Shown: positions 24,672 through 32,694, counted from the stretch's first letter. The stretch is 42,722 bases of DNA from Lachnospiraceae bacterium (GCA_910574285.1 CAJTAL010000039.1:1-42722); one strand, 5' to 3'. The notes: a model not told the origin generated them from the letters alone. Numbers and translations: made by a program.

Positions 24672-25018
24672 ATATTCAACAAATAACAGAACTGAATTAC
24701 AAGATAGACGCGAGCTATAAGTAATCGGATGTTATTTTCAGATCGACACAAGTGTTGAGCAGAGGTTCCTGAGAGATAGCGCTGAATGTCAGGAATCAAA
24801 GAATTTAAGAAAAGGAGGTACGGACCACCAAAAGCTTAGATATAATTTTAGAATACCAAGATCGGACGGTGAATTGGTAGAACATCAAGGAGTCTGAACC
24901 GAGAAAGAAAGAGGTAAAAAAGAATGATTGAAGTATCAGAGTAAAGGCGGATGTCAATGAAGAAGATTGGTATCCGTCTTTACATGTCAGCAGGCCAGAA
25001 AAAATGGAAAATCTTATC
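24672..25018 (+). ncRNA. Candidate structured leader/ncRNA with small open frames
   Basis: No conventional gene is present. Visible features are a stem TTCCTGA/TCAGGAA (24765-24797 area), a strong AAAAGGAGGT at 24810-24819 with no start codon behind it, a 58-codon stop-free frame (24721-24894) without ATG, a six-codon open frame MIEVSE (24924-24944) behind GAGGT, and a 15-position stem GTAAAGGCGGATGTC/GGTATCCGTCTTTAC (24941-24955 with 24969-24983). The six-codon frame ends at the foot of that stem. I do not recognise a riboswitch class. It could be a leader controlling the exporter, an independent small RNA, or a decayed gene. Confidence 0.4.
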
Positions 25019-25046
25019 TTGACATCTCTTTTTTTTGTGATAAAAT
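25019..25046 (+). promoter_or_regulatory. Promoter of the MarR-ABC exporter operon
   Basis: TTGACA (25019-25024) and TAAAAT (25041-25046) are 16 bases apart, just upstream of the tandem repeats and 66 bases before the MarR start. Confidence 0.7.
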
Positions 25047-25048
25047 AT

Positions 25049-25100
25049 GTTTTGTATCGAACAGTTTTGTATCGAATTGTTTTAGAACAAACAGTTTTGG
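25049..25100 (+). repeat. 15-bp tandem repeats, MarR operator candidate
   Basis: The units are GTTTTGTATCGAACA (25049-25063), GTTTTGTATCGAATT (25064-25078), GTTTTAGAACAAACA (25079-25093) and a partial GTTTTGG (25094-25100). They begin just after the -10 box and end at the ribosome binding site, so a bound protein would block initiation. The following gene is a MarR regulator. Confidence 0.65.
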
Positions 25101-25111
25101 GGGAGGATGGT

Positions 25112-25630
25112 ATGGTTAAACGGGAAGAGCGGATTGGCTTTGAGATTCGCAAATTAGATCATATGCTAGAGAGGAATATACAGGCTCATGTGAGGGCGGC
25201 TGGGATTGACGAGGTTACCCTTATGCACGGCTGGATCATCCGTTATCTGTACATGAACAGAGAAAGAGACGTCTTTCAGAGGGATATTGAACAGTATTTC
25301 TCTATAGGGAGGTCAACCGTCACGAACATCATCCAGTTGATGGAGAAGAAGGGGTTTATCCTGCGGGAATCTGTGGAACATGACGCCCGGCTTAAGAAGG
25401 TGGTTCTGACGAAGAAGGGTATCCGGAACCATGAGATGATCGAAAATCTGATTGAAAAGTTGGATGCCAGCCTGGTTGAAGGAATTACGGATGAAGAATT
25501 AGCGGTGTTCTATTCTGTGATTGAGAAGTTAGAAAAGAATCTTACGAAGGAAGACATAGGAAAGGGCGTTTTAAAAGAACGAACGTGCGACAGGAAGGAG
25601 GGGTTCGATGATCCGGACTTTATTGCGTGA
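25112..25630 (+). CDS. MarR-family transcriptional regulator
   Basis: The protein has 172 residues from ATG 25112, behind GGGGGAGG. An ATG at 25004 in the same frame would translate the promoter and operator region and is unlikely. The winged helix is clear: FQRDIEQYFSIGRSTVTNIIQLMEKKGFI, then HDARLKKVVLTKKG. MarR proteins next to multidrug exporters repress them and respond to toxic small molecules. It overlaps the first exporter gene by 23 bases. The upstream 15-bp repeats are its probable binding sites. Confidence 0.9.
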   Translation: MVKREERIGFEIRKLDHMLERNIQAHVRAAGIDEVTLMHGWIIRYLYMNRERDVFQRDIEQYFSIGRSTVTNIIQLMEKKGFILRESVEHDARLKKVVLTKKGIRNHEMIENLIEKLDASLVEGITDEELAVFYSVIEKLEKNLTKEDIGKGVLKERTCDRKEGFDDPDFIA

Positions 25631-27356
25631 AGTAAAGGAATATAAGAAAGCCTCGATTGCGACGCCGCTATTCATGGTACTGGAAGTTCTGATGGAGATG
25701 ATAATTCCGTATCTGATGTCTTCAATCATAGACGACGGCGTCAATGCGGGAGATATGGGGCATATCTGCAAAGTGGGGGGAATCATGGTAGCTGCCGCCG
25801 CAGTCGGCCTGTTGGCAGGGCTTGCGGGCGGACGGTACGGTGCGAAGGCTTCTGCAGGGCTTGCGAAGAACTTAAGAGAGACGATGTTCAATCATATCCA
25901 GACATTTTCATTTGCGAATATAGATAAATACAGTACGGCAGGTCTGGTGACGAGACTTACGACGGATGTGACCAATGTACAGAATGCCTACCAGATGACC
26001 CTCAGGATGTTCACCAGGGCGCCGGCAAGTCTTCTGTGCGCCATGATTATGGCGTTTCGCATCAATTCACGGCTGTCTGGCATCTATCTGGCTGCGGTAT
26101 TGATTCTCGGGGTCTTGCTGATGCTGATCATGAGACATGCGACACAGTATTTCCAACAGGCGTTCCCGAAGTATGACGATATGAACGCGTCGGTTCAGGA
26201 GAATGTCTCGGCTATCCGCGTGGTAAAAGCCTATGTCAGGGAAGAGCAGGAGACGATGAAGTTCAAGAAGGCGAGCGAGAATATCTACCGTATCTTCATG
26301 AAAGCGGAGTGCAATCTGGTATATAACGCGCCGCTTATGCAGCTTACTGTCTATTCCTGTATCCTGCTGATCAGTTGGATCGGAGCGAAGATGATAGTGG
26401 CTTCTGCACTTACGACAGGGGAATTGATGAGTCTGCTTGCTTATTGTATGAACATTCTGATGAGTCTCATGATGCTGTCCATGGTCTTTGTGATGATCTC
26501 CATGAGTATGGCGAGCATCCGGCGTATCTCGGAAGTGTTGGGAGAGACCAGCGACATCAAGAATCCGGAGGAACCGGTATGCGAGGTGCCGGATGGGAGT
26601 ATTGAATTTCGGCATGTTGATTTTGCGTACCGTAAGGACAGTGAGAGCCCGGTGCTGAAGGATGTGGATCTTAAGATCCGTTCGGGCGAGGTGATCGGTA
26701 TTATTGGCGGAACCGGAAGCGCCAAGACCAGTCTTGTGAATCTGATCAGCCGTCTGTATGACGTTACGGGCGGAGAGGTGCTGGTCGGCGGAAGGAATGT
26801 GAAGGAATATGATATGGAGGTTCTGAGAAACCAGGTTTCCGTGGTGCTTCAGAATAACGTCTTGTTCTCCGGTTCTATCTTAGATAATCTGCGGTGGGGC
26901 GATCAGGACGCGTCGGAAGAAGCGTGCATGGAAGCCTGCCGCCAGGCGTGTGCGGATGAATTTATCAGGAGGCTGCCGGAGGGTTATCAGACACATATCG
27001 AACAGGGCGGAAGCAATGTGTCAGGCGGACAGAGACAGAGGCTCTGTATCGCGAGGGCGCTCCTTAAGAAGCCGAAGATCCTGATCTTAGACGACAGTAC
27101 CAGCGCGGTGGATACGGCTACCGACGCCAGAATCCGTAAAGCATTCCGGGAAGAGATTCCGGATACGACGAAGCTTATCATCGCTCAGCGTATCTCGAGC
27201 GTCCAGGATGCGGACAGGATTATCGTGATGGAGGACGGATGTGTGGACGGATTTGGAACGCACGAGGAACTGTTGAGGGATAATGCCATCTACCGCGAGG
27301 TCTATGAATCACAGACCAGCGGCGGCGGAGATTTTGATGAAAAGGCGGGTGAGTAG
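25608..27356 (+). CDS. ABC exporter half-transporter with degenerate ATPase site
   Basis: The protein has 582 residues: six membrane helices (about 15-310), then an ATPase domain. Walker A is GGTGSAKTS (367-375, with Ala at 372 where Gly is usual), the signature is VSGGQ, and Walker B is LILDDSTSAVD with Asp496 where a catalytic Glu is normal. This loss in one half is the hallmark of heterodimeric exporters such as BmrCD, LmrCD and TM287/288. It pairs with the next protein and exports drugs or lipids. It overlaps the MarR gene and lies 2 bases before the next gene. Confidence 0.92.
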   Translation: MIRTLLREVKEYKKASIATPLFMVLEVLMEMIIPYLMSSIIDDGVNAGDMGHICKVGGIMVAAAAVGLLAGLAGGRYGAKASAGLAKNLRETMFNHIQTFSFANIDKYSTAGLVTRLTTDVTNVQNAYQMTLRMFTRAPASLLCAMIMAFRINSRLSGIYLAAVLILGVLLMLIMRHATQYFQQAFPKYDDMNASVQENVSAIRVVKAYVREEQETMKFKKASENIYRIFMKAECNLVYNAPLMQLTVYSCILLISWIGAKMIVASALTTGELMSLLAYCMNILMSLMMLSMVFVMISMSMASIRRISEVLGETSDIKNPEEPVCEVPDGSIEFRHVDFAYRKDSESPVLKDVDLKIRSGEVIGIIGGTGSAKTSLVNLISRLYDVTGGEVLVGGRNVKEYDMEVLRNQVSVVLQNNVLFSGSILDNLRWGDQDASEEACMEACRQACADEFIRRLPEGYQTHIEQGGSNVSGGQRQRLCIARALLKKPKILILDDSTSAVDTATDARIRKAFREEIPDTTKLIIAQRISSVQDADRIIVMEDGCVDGFGTHEELLRDNAIYREVYESQTSGGGDFDEKAGE

Positions 27357-27358
27357 AT

Positions 27359-29263
27359 ATGCCGGGACCAATGAACAGGGGGCCAAGGGGTATGAAACCT
27401 CAGGTCAAGAATCCTATGAAGATATTTAAACGGCTGATGGCCTATGTATTCCGGACTTATAAGTTCCATTACATGATCGTGATTGCGCTGATCTTTGTCA
27501 GTGTACTTGCAAATGTCCAGGGGACGATGTTTATGAAGAATCTGATCGACGATTATATCACACCGTTTCTTATGACGGATACGCCGGATTTTACGCCGCT
27601 TATGCATGCGATTATGCGGGTGGCTGCATTTTACGGAGTCGGAATCATTTCTACATATGCATATAACCGGATTATGATAAATGTGACCCAGGGGACGCTC
27701 CGGTCGCTTCGGGATGATTTATTCGAACATATGGAGAGGCTGCCGATCAAATACTTTGATACGCATGCGCATGGGGATATTATGTCGGTCTATACCAACG
27801 ATATCGATACCTTGCGGCAGATGATCAGCCAGAGTATCCCGCAGGTAGTTAACAGTGCGATCACGGTTGTCAGTGTGTTCGTCAGTATGCTGATCTTAAG
27901 TGTTCCTCTGACGGCGGTGACGCTTGTTATGGTAGCGATCATGATTACAGGCTCTAAGGCGGCGGCAGGAAGAAGCGGAAAGTATTTTATGGAGCAGCAG
28001 GCGAATCTCGGAGCGGTGAACGGATATATAGAGGAAATGATGAACGGGCAGAAAGTGGTCAAGGTATTCTGTCATGAGGAAGAAAACAAGAAGGAATTTA
28101 AGAAGCTGAACGACCGTCTGTTCGTCAGCGCGGATCGGGCGAATACATTTGCGAATTTCCTGGGACCTATCAATGCGCAGCTTGGCAACATCAGTTATGT
28201 GGTGTGCGCAATCGTGGGCGGTATGCTTGCGCTGAACCATGTGGGCGGTTTTACCCTCGGCGGTCTTGCAAGTTTCCTGACATTTAACAAGAGCTTCAGT
28301 ATGCCTATCAATCAGGTGAGCCAACAGTTGAACGCGGTCGTTATGGCGATGGCGGGGGCGCAGCGTGTCTTTGGGCTGCTGGATGAGAAGGAGGAACAGG
28401 ATAAGGGTTACGTGACGCTGGTCAATGCCGCAGAAGTAGATGGGGTACTTAAGGAAAGCGAGGAGAGGACCGGACGATGGGCGTGGAAACATACGCATCA
28501 GGCGGACGGAAGCGTTGATTATGTAGAAGTCAGGGGAGACGTCGTGTTCAATGGGGTTGATTTTGGATATAACGATGATAAGATCGTACTCCATGATGTG
28601 AAGCTTTTTGCCGAGCCGGGACAGAAGATTGCGTTTGTAGGTTCTACCGGCGCGGGCAAGACGACGATCACGAACCTGATCAATCGCTTCTATGATATCC
28701 AGGACGGTAAGATTCGGTATGACGGTATCAACATCAATAAGATCAAGAAGGATGATCTGCGGCGTTCCCTTGGAATCGTACTTCAGGATACGCATCTCTT
28801 TACCGGAACCGTGAGGGAAAATATACGGTTCGGGAAACTGGACGCGACGGATGATGAGGTGATCGCGGCGGCAAAGCTTGCCAATGCAGACGGGTTCATC
28901 CGGAGGCTGCCTGAGGGGTATGATACTATGCTCACCGGAGACGGGGCGAACTTAAGCCAGGGGCAGAGACAGCTTCTTGCGATCGCCCGGGCGGCTGTAG
29001 CAGATCCGCCTGTGCTGATTCTGGATGAGGCTACCAGTTCTATCGATACCAGAACGGAACGGATCGTACAGGATGGAATGGATAAGCTGATGAATGGGAG
29101 GACGACGTTCGTGATCGCTCACAGGCTGTCGACCGTTAGAAATTCTGATTGTATTATGGTACTGGAACAGGGGCGGATCATAGAACGAGGGACGCATGAA
29201 CAGTTGATTGAAGAGAAAGGAAGGTATTATCAGTTGTACACGGGGAATGCCATAAGCGCTTAA
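27359..29263 (+). CDS. ABC exporter half-transporter with canonical ATPase site
   Basis: The protein has 634 residues. Six membrane helices (about 35-330) are followed by an insert of about 50 residues before the ATPase domain, common in this partner type. Walker A is GSTGAGKTT, the signature is LSQGQ, and Walker B is LILDEATSSID with catalytic Glu557. It therefore supplies the active catalytic Glu that the partner lacks. The stop codon lies within the first unit of a 14-bp tandem repeat. Confidence 0.92.
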   Translation: MPGPMNRGPRGMKPQVKNPMKIFKRLMAYVFRTYKFHYMIVIALIFVSVLANVQGTMFMKNLIDDYITPFLMTDTPDFTPLMHAIMRVAAFYGVGIISTYAYNRIMINVTQGTLRSLRDDLFEHMERLPIKYFDTHAHGDIMSVYTNDIDTLRQMISQSIPQVVNSAITVVSVFVSMLILSVPLTAVTLVMVAIMITGSKAAAGRSGKYFMEQQANLGAVNGYIEEMMNGQKVVKVFCHEEENKKEFKKLNDRLFVSADRANTFANFLGPINAQLGNISYVVCAIVGGMLALNHVGGFTLGGLASFLTFNKSFSMPINQVSQQLNAVVMAMAGAQRVFGLLDEKEEQDKGYVTLVNAAEVDGVLKESEERTGRWAWKHTHQADGSVDYVEVRGDVVFNGVDFGYNDDKIVLHDVKLFAEPGQKIAFVGSTGAGKTTITNLINRFYDIQDGKIRYDGININKIKKDDLRRSLGIVLQDTHLFTGTVRENIRFGKLDATDDEVIAAAKLANADGFIRRLPEGYDTMLTGDGANLSQGQRQLLAIARAAVADPPVLILDEATSSIDTRTERIVQDGMDKLMNGRTTFVIAHRLSTVRNSDCIMVLEQGRIIERGTHEQLIEEKGRYYQLYTGNAISA

Positions 29264-29311
29264 GTCAACACGCTTAAGACAATACGCTTAAAACAATACG
29301 CTTAAAACAAT
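29256..29311 (+). repeat. 14-bp tandem repeat across the exporter stop codon
   Basis: Four units: GCGCTTAAGTCAAC (29256-29269), ACGCTTAAGACAAT (29270-29283), ACGCTTAAAACAAT (29284-29297) and again ACGCTTAAAACAAT (29298-29311). The stop codon TAA (29261-29263) is part of the first unit. The last two units are identical, which suggests recent slippage. Confidence 0.8.
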
Positions 29312-29326
29312 TAGGATTGTAAACAG

Positions 29327-29355
29327 TTGCAAAATTCTCGATATTTTCTTATAAT
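29327..29355 (+). promoter_or_regulatory. Promoter of the cysteine desulfidase-family gene
   Basis: TTGCAA (29327-29332), 17 bases, TATAAT (29350-29355). The start codon lies about 190 bases downstream, leaving a long leader. Confidence 0.75.
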
Positions 29356-29404
29356 GAAAGAAAATATTGTACGGAACCGTGTGTGGATTATGTGTTCAGG
29401 CAAT

Positions 29405-29469
29405 CCGGCAGACTGTCCTGAGATTAGGGTGTACAGATTACGGGGAAGAATTTTCCGGCAGTCTGCCGG
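29405..29469 (+). promoter_or_regulatory. Leader hairpin upstream of the cysteine desulfidase-family gene
   Basis: CCGGCAGACTG (29405-29415) and CAGTCTGCCGG (29459-29469) are perfect 11-bp arms; with a 2-base bulge the pairing extends to CAAT/ATTG outside. The loop is 43 bases. It lies in the leader between promoter and start codon and could be an attenuation or protein-binding structure. Confidence 0.5.
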
Positions 29470-29548
29470 ATATTGAGATCGAGCAGCAGGAAAAGCAGAC
29501 GCCTGCATGGATTTCTCCGCATTTCCAGGTTCCGGAAGGAGGAAAATC

Positions 29549-30826
29549 GTGCAAAGGACGGATGAGAAATATCAGGCATATGTTCAAATTCTAAAGGAGG
29601 AACTGGTTCCGGCTATGGGATGTACGGAACCGATTGCTCTTGCTTATGCGGCGGCAAAGGCAAGAGAAGTATTAGGATGTATCCCTGATAAAGTGAGTAT
29701 CGGGGCGAGCGGAAGTATTATCAAGAATGTGAAGAGCGTGATCGTCCCCAACACGAACCATCTGAAGGGAATTCCGGCTGCAGCGGCGGCAGGGATCATC
29801 GCCGGGAAAGCCGAGAAGGAGCTGGAAGTGATCGCTGAGGTGTCCGAAGAGCAGACGAAGCAGATGGTGGAATTTCTGGAGAAGGTTCCGGTCAGTGTGG
29901 AGCATATCGACAATGAGATTACGTTTGATATCATTGTGATCGTGTTCAAAGGGGATTCTTATGTGAAAGTGCGGATTGCAAACTATCATACGAATATCGT
30001 GCTGATTGAGAAGGACGGCGAGAAGATTCTGGAGGTTCCTGTGGAGGGAGAGAGCGAAGAAGGATTGACGGACCGGAGTCTTCTGGATATGGAGAGTATA
30101 TGGGACTTTGCCAATATGGTGGATATTGCGGATATAAAGGAAGTGATCGACCGGCAGATTGAGTATAATACTGCGATTGCAGAGGAAGGTTTGCGCGGGG
30201 ATTATGGAGCGAATATAGGGAGTGTGATTCTGGATACTTACGGATCGGATGTGCGGACGCGTGCCAAGGCAATGGCGGCGGCCGGTTCGGATGCCCGTAT
30301 GAACGGCTGTGAGCTGCCTGTGATCATCAATGCGGGGAGCGGAAACCAGGGGATGACTTGTTCTCTGCCGGTGCTGGAATATGCGAAGGAGAAGGAGGCC
30401 GGACAGGAGAAGACTTACCGTGCGCTGGTGCTGTCTAATCTGGTGGCGATCCATCAGAAGACGGGAATCGGAAGACTCTCTGCATACTGCGGCGCCGTCA
30501 GCGCGGGGGCGGCTGCAGGCGCGGGAATTGCTTACCTCTGCGGCGGCGGATATGAGGAGGCAGTACATACGGTGGTCAATGCACTGGCGATCGTATCAGG
30601 TATGGTATGCGACGGGGCGAAAGCGTCCTGTGCCGCGAAGATAGCGGCGTCTGTGGACGCGGGTATCCTGGGATATAATATGTACTTAAGAGGGCAGGAA
30701 TTTCATGCCGGAGACGGTATCGTAACAAAAGGCGTGGAGGCAACGATTATGAATATCGGGCGTCTCGGGAAAGAAGGAATGCGGGAGACGAATGAGGAGA
30801 TCATTAAGATGATGATCGGAGAGTAA
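29549..30826 (+). CDS. UPF0597/L-cysteine desulfidase (serine dehydratase alpha-like) family protein
   Basis: The protein has 425 residues from GTG 29549, chosen because AAGGAGG lies 6 bases upstream; the frame is open further 5' but without a site. The conserved opening VPAMGCTEPIALAYAAAKA holds a cluster Cys, and later blocks include ASGSIIKN, PNTNHLKGIPAAAAAG, GSGNQGMT, YCGAVSAGAAAGAG and GMVCDGAKASCAAKI. Members such as CyuA (YhaM) use an iron-sulfur cluster to convert L-cysteine to pyruvate, sulfide and ammonia. It has its own promoter, a structured leader and a strong terminator, so it is a single-gene unit. Confidence 0.9.
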   Translation: MQRTDEKYQAYVQILKEELVPAMGCTEPIALAYAAAKAREVLGCIPDKVSIGASGSIIKNVKSVIVPNTNHLKGIPAAAAAGIIAGKAEKELEVIAEVSEEQTKQMVEFLEKVPVSVEHIDNEITFDIIVIVFKGDSYVKVRIANYHTNIVLIEKDGEKILEVPVEGESEEGLTDRSLLDMESIWDFANMVDIADIKEVIDRQIEYNTAIAEEGLRGDYGANIGSVILDTYGSDVRTRAKAMAAAGSDARMNGCELPVIINAGSGNQGMTCSLPVLEYAKEKEAGQEKTYRALVLSNLVAIHQKTGIGRLSAYCGAVSAGAAAGAGIAYLCGGGYEEAVHTVVNALAIVSGMVCDGAKASCAAKIAASVDAGILGYNMYLRGQEFHAGDGIVTKGVEATIMNIGRLGKEGMRETNEEIIKMMIGE

Positions 30827-30869
30827 ACTTCTGCTTCGGCGGCGTTTGACAGAATCAAGAAGAATTCCG

Positions 30870-30910
30870 GCGGGTTTGCCAGGCTTATGTCTTTAGTCTG
30901 GCAAACCCGC
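30870..30910 (+). terminator. Terminator of the cysteine desulfidase-family gene
   Basis: GCGGGTTTGCCAG (30870-30882) and CTGGCAAACCCGC (30898-30910) form a perfect 13-bp stem with a 15-base loop, followed by T-rich sequence. Confidence 0.85.
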
Positions 30911-30924
30911 TTGTTATTGTGTTT

Positions 30925-31001
30925 TTGATAAAAATTATTTATGTACTATCTTTTTGTGCTTCTTAATTGTTATACATGGTAGATACCTATATTGTACCAT
31001 G
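30925..31001 (+). promoter_or_regulatory. Putative promoter and inverted repeat before the carboxypeptidase gene
   Basis: TTGATA (30925-30930) and TATCTT (30947-30952) are 16 bases apart. Downstream the inverted repeat CATGGTA (30975-30981) / TACCATG (30995-31001) lies in the leader. AGAAGGAGATG precedes the start at 31028. Confidence 0.45.
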
Positions 31002-31027
31002 GATACAGAAAGAAGGAGATGAAGTAA

Positions 31028-31735
31028 ATGAAGAGATACACAAAACGAAAACATAAATGTAAATCAAGAGCAGTATTTATTCTGCTGATTATTCTGTTGT
31101 TATGCGTAAATGCAGGTAAAATGCAACTTCATTCGGGCCCAATCTTTTTTTCTTTTAATAGTCTGGCACATCATGCCTCCGGTGAGGATAATGGTTGGAA
31201 TCTGATTCTTGTAAATCGAGATAACTATATTCCTAATGATTATGAAGTTGAATTTACAGAATTATCAAACGGGGAAAAAGTAGATTCCAGAATTTATCCG
31301 GAATTACAGGAAATGTTTAATGACGCAAGAGCGCAAGGCTATGGTTTGTTCGTCAGAGAGGGATATCGAACACAGGAAGAACAGCAGCAGTTATTAGATG
31401 AAAAGATAGAAGCATATAAAAATGAAGGAAAGTCAACATTCGAAGCAAAAAAACTCGCGGAGCAATGGGTAGCAATTCCCGGAACTAGTGAACATCAATT
31501 GGGAATTGCAGTCGATATTAATCCAGATACTGCAAAAAGTTCCAGCAACAGTGTATATAACTGGCTTGCAAAAAATGCTCACAGATATGGTTTTATAAAA
31601 CGTTATCCTTCAGAGAAAACAGATATAACCGGTATTATTAACGAACCGTGGCATTACAGATACGTCGGAAAGGAGGCGGCTTCGGAAATATATTCTCAGG
31701 GAATCTGTTTAGAAGAGTATGCTGCCGGATTATGA
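31028..31735 (+). CDS. D-alanyl-D-alanine carboxypeptidase, VanY type (M15B)
   Basis: The protein has 235 residues. A basic start and a hydrophobic segment (about 15-32) form an uncleaved anchor or signal. The zinc peptidase motifs are SEHQLGIAVDI (His and Asp ligands), a catalytic Glu and the final His in EPWHYRYVG. Such enzymes remove the terminal D-alanine from peptidoglycan stems. No other vancomycin-resistance genes are present here, so a general cell-wall role is more likely than resistance. Base composition is more AT-rich than in neighbouring genes. Confidence 0.9.
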   Translation: MKRYTKRKHKCKSRAVFILLIILLLCVNAGKMQLHSGPIFFSFNSLAHHASGEDNGWNLILVNRDNYIPNDYEVEFTELSNGEKVDSRIYPELQEMFNDARAQGYGLFVREGYRTQEEQQQLLDEKIEAYKNEGKSTFEAKKLAEQWVAIPGTSEHQLGIAVDINPDTAKSSSNSVYNWLAKNAHRYGFIKRYPSEKTDITGIINEPWHYRYVGKEAASEIYSQGICLEEYAAGL

Positions 31736-31778
31736 GGAGATAGTTAGGAGTTTATGAATTAGAAATTTGTTAAAATAA

Positions 31779-31808
31779 AAAAGGTAACTCTGTTACGAAT
31801 TACCTTTT
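31779..31808 (-). terminator. Terminator of the tRNA operon
   Basis: AAAAGGTAA (31779-31787) and TTACCTTTT (31800-31808) form a stem, and on the minus strand TTTTTTATTTT follows. It lies 11 bases beyond the last tRNA and may also stop transcripts from the carboxypeptidase gene. Confidence 0.7.
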
Positions 31809-31818
31809 CTATGACCAA

Positions 31819-31905
31819 TGCCGCAGACCGGAATCGAACCGGTACGGGAGTATAAGTCCCGCAGGATTTTAAGTCCTGTGCGTCTGCCAGTTCCGCCACT
31901 GCGGC
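31819..31905 (-). tRNA. tRNA-Leu (anticodon TAA)
   Basis: An 87-base cloverleaf with the long variable arm of class II tRNAs. The anticodon loop is CTTAAAA (anticodon TAA). The acceptor stem GCCGCAG/CTGCGGC is perfect. CCA is not encoded. Confidence 0.95.
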
Positions 31906-31934
31906 ATTCCTTATGATGCATATCACACCATAAA

Positions 31935-32007
31935 TGGGACCTATAGGGCTCGAACCTATGACCCTCTGCTTGTAAGGCAGATGCTCTCCCAGCTGAGCTA
32001 AGATCCC
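31935..32007 (-). tRNA. tRNA-Val (anticodon TAC)
   Basis: A 73-base cloverleaf; anticodon loop CTTACAA, T arm GGTTCGAGCCC region intact, acceptor GGGATCT paired with AGGTCCC (one wobble or mismatch). CCA is not encoded. Confidence 0.94.
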
Positions 32008-32110
32008 ACAAAATAACAATCATGCTGATAAGCTTAAAAATATTCCGCTAAATCAACAAGTATCAGCTTAATACCAGCCTTAAAAATACCCTAGCAAGAA
32101 ATTAAGCTAA

Positions 32111-32184
32111 CGACCCAGAAGAGACTCGAACTCTCGACCTCCGCCGTGACAGGGCGGCGCTCTAACCAACTGAGCCACTGGGCC
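32111..32184 (-). tRNA. tRNA-Asp (anticodon GTC)
   Basis: A 74-base cloverleaf; anticodon loop CTGTCAC, acceptor GGCCCAG/CTGGGTC, discriminator G as expected for Asp. CCA is not encoded. Confidence 0.95.
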
Positions 32185-32186
32185 TT

Positions 32187-32503
32187 GTTATGAGCACTTA
32201 GCGTCTGTCTTTTAGACGCTTACGTGCGATACATCTCACCGCCGTTAGCGAGGTACTATCGAGCTTACCAGGTGAGGCGTTATGAGCACTTAGCGTCTGT
32301 CTTTTAGACGCTTACGTGCGATACATCTCACCGCCGTTAGCGAGGCACTATCGAGCTTACCAGGTGAGGCGTTATGAGCACTTAGCGTCTGTCTTTTAGA
32401 CGCTTACGTGCGATACATCTCACCGCCGTTAGCGAGGTATTATCGAGCTTACCAGGTGAGGCGTTATGAGCACTTAGCGTCTGTTCTTTAGACGCTTACG
32501 TGC
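32187..32503 (-). repeat. 92-bp tandem repeat array inside the tRNA operon
   Basis: Units begin at 32187, 32279, 32371 and 32463 (GTTATGAGCACTTAGCG), giving three full 92-bp copies and a 41-bp partial one. Copies differ at single bases (for example GTACTATCG, GCACTATCG, GTATTATCG). On the transcribed minus strand each unit can fold into two hairpins: CTCACC...GGTGAG and GCACGTAAGCGTCT...AGACGCTAAGTGC. The array lies between tRNA-Asp and tRNA-Met without an open reading frame. Its function is unknown. Confidence 0.9.
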
Positions 32504-32516
32504 TACAAAATGTAAA

Positions 32517-32590
32517 TGGACCTTCGGGGACTCGAACCCAGGACCGATCGGTTATGAGCCGATTGCTCTAACCAACTGAGCTAAAGGTCC
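32517..32590 (-). tRNA. tRNA with CAT anticodon (Met elongator, or Ile2)
   Basis: A 74-base cloverleaf; anticodon loop CTCATAA, acceptor GGACCTT/AAGGTCC perfect. The CAT anticodon could be elongator Met or lysidine-modified Ile2; the acceptor does not decide it. It is not an initiator tRNA, since the first pair is intact. CCA is not encoded. Confidence 0.9.
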
Positions 32591-32621
32591 AAATTACTTA
32601 AGTCCCTTAAAGAAGGACTAA

Positions 32622-32694
32622 AGCCGATGATCGGACTCGAACCGATAACCTGCTGATTACAAATCAGCTGCTCTGCCAATTGAGCCACATCGGC
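32622..32694 (-). tRNA. tRNA-Thr (anticodon TGT)
   Basis: A 73-base cloverleaf; anticodon loop TTTGTAA, acceptor GCCGATG/CATCGGC perfect, discriminator T. It is the first tRNA after the operon promoter. CCA is not encoded. Confidence 0.95.

Noticed and set aside
24721-24894. Protein-coding gene in the 58-codon stop-free frame
   Set aside because: There is no start codon of any usual type in a suitable place, and the good ribosome binding site has no start codon behind it.
25004-25111. Longer MarR protein starting at ATG 25004
   Set aside because: It would translate the promoter and the tandem repeats and add a Val/Leu/Tyr-rich stretch foreign to MarR proteins; ATG 25112 has a strong ribosome binding site.
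25608-27356. Inactive exporter because of the altered Walker motifs
   Set aside because: An Asp in place of the catalytic Glu in one half is normal for heterodimeric exporters, and the partner has a complete site.
31028-31735. Vancomycin resistance cluster
   Set aside because: Only a VanY-like carboxypeptidase is present; no vanHAX or vanRS-like genes are nearby.
31759-32023. Two minus-strand open frames of 76-86 codons
   Set aside because: They are translations of the tRNA-Leu and tRNA-Val genes and their spacer.
32187-32503. CRISPR array
   Set aside because: The repeat is a continuous 92-bp tandem unit with no variable spacers, and no cas gene is present.
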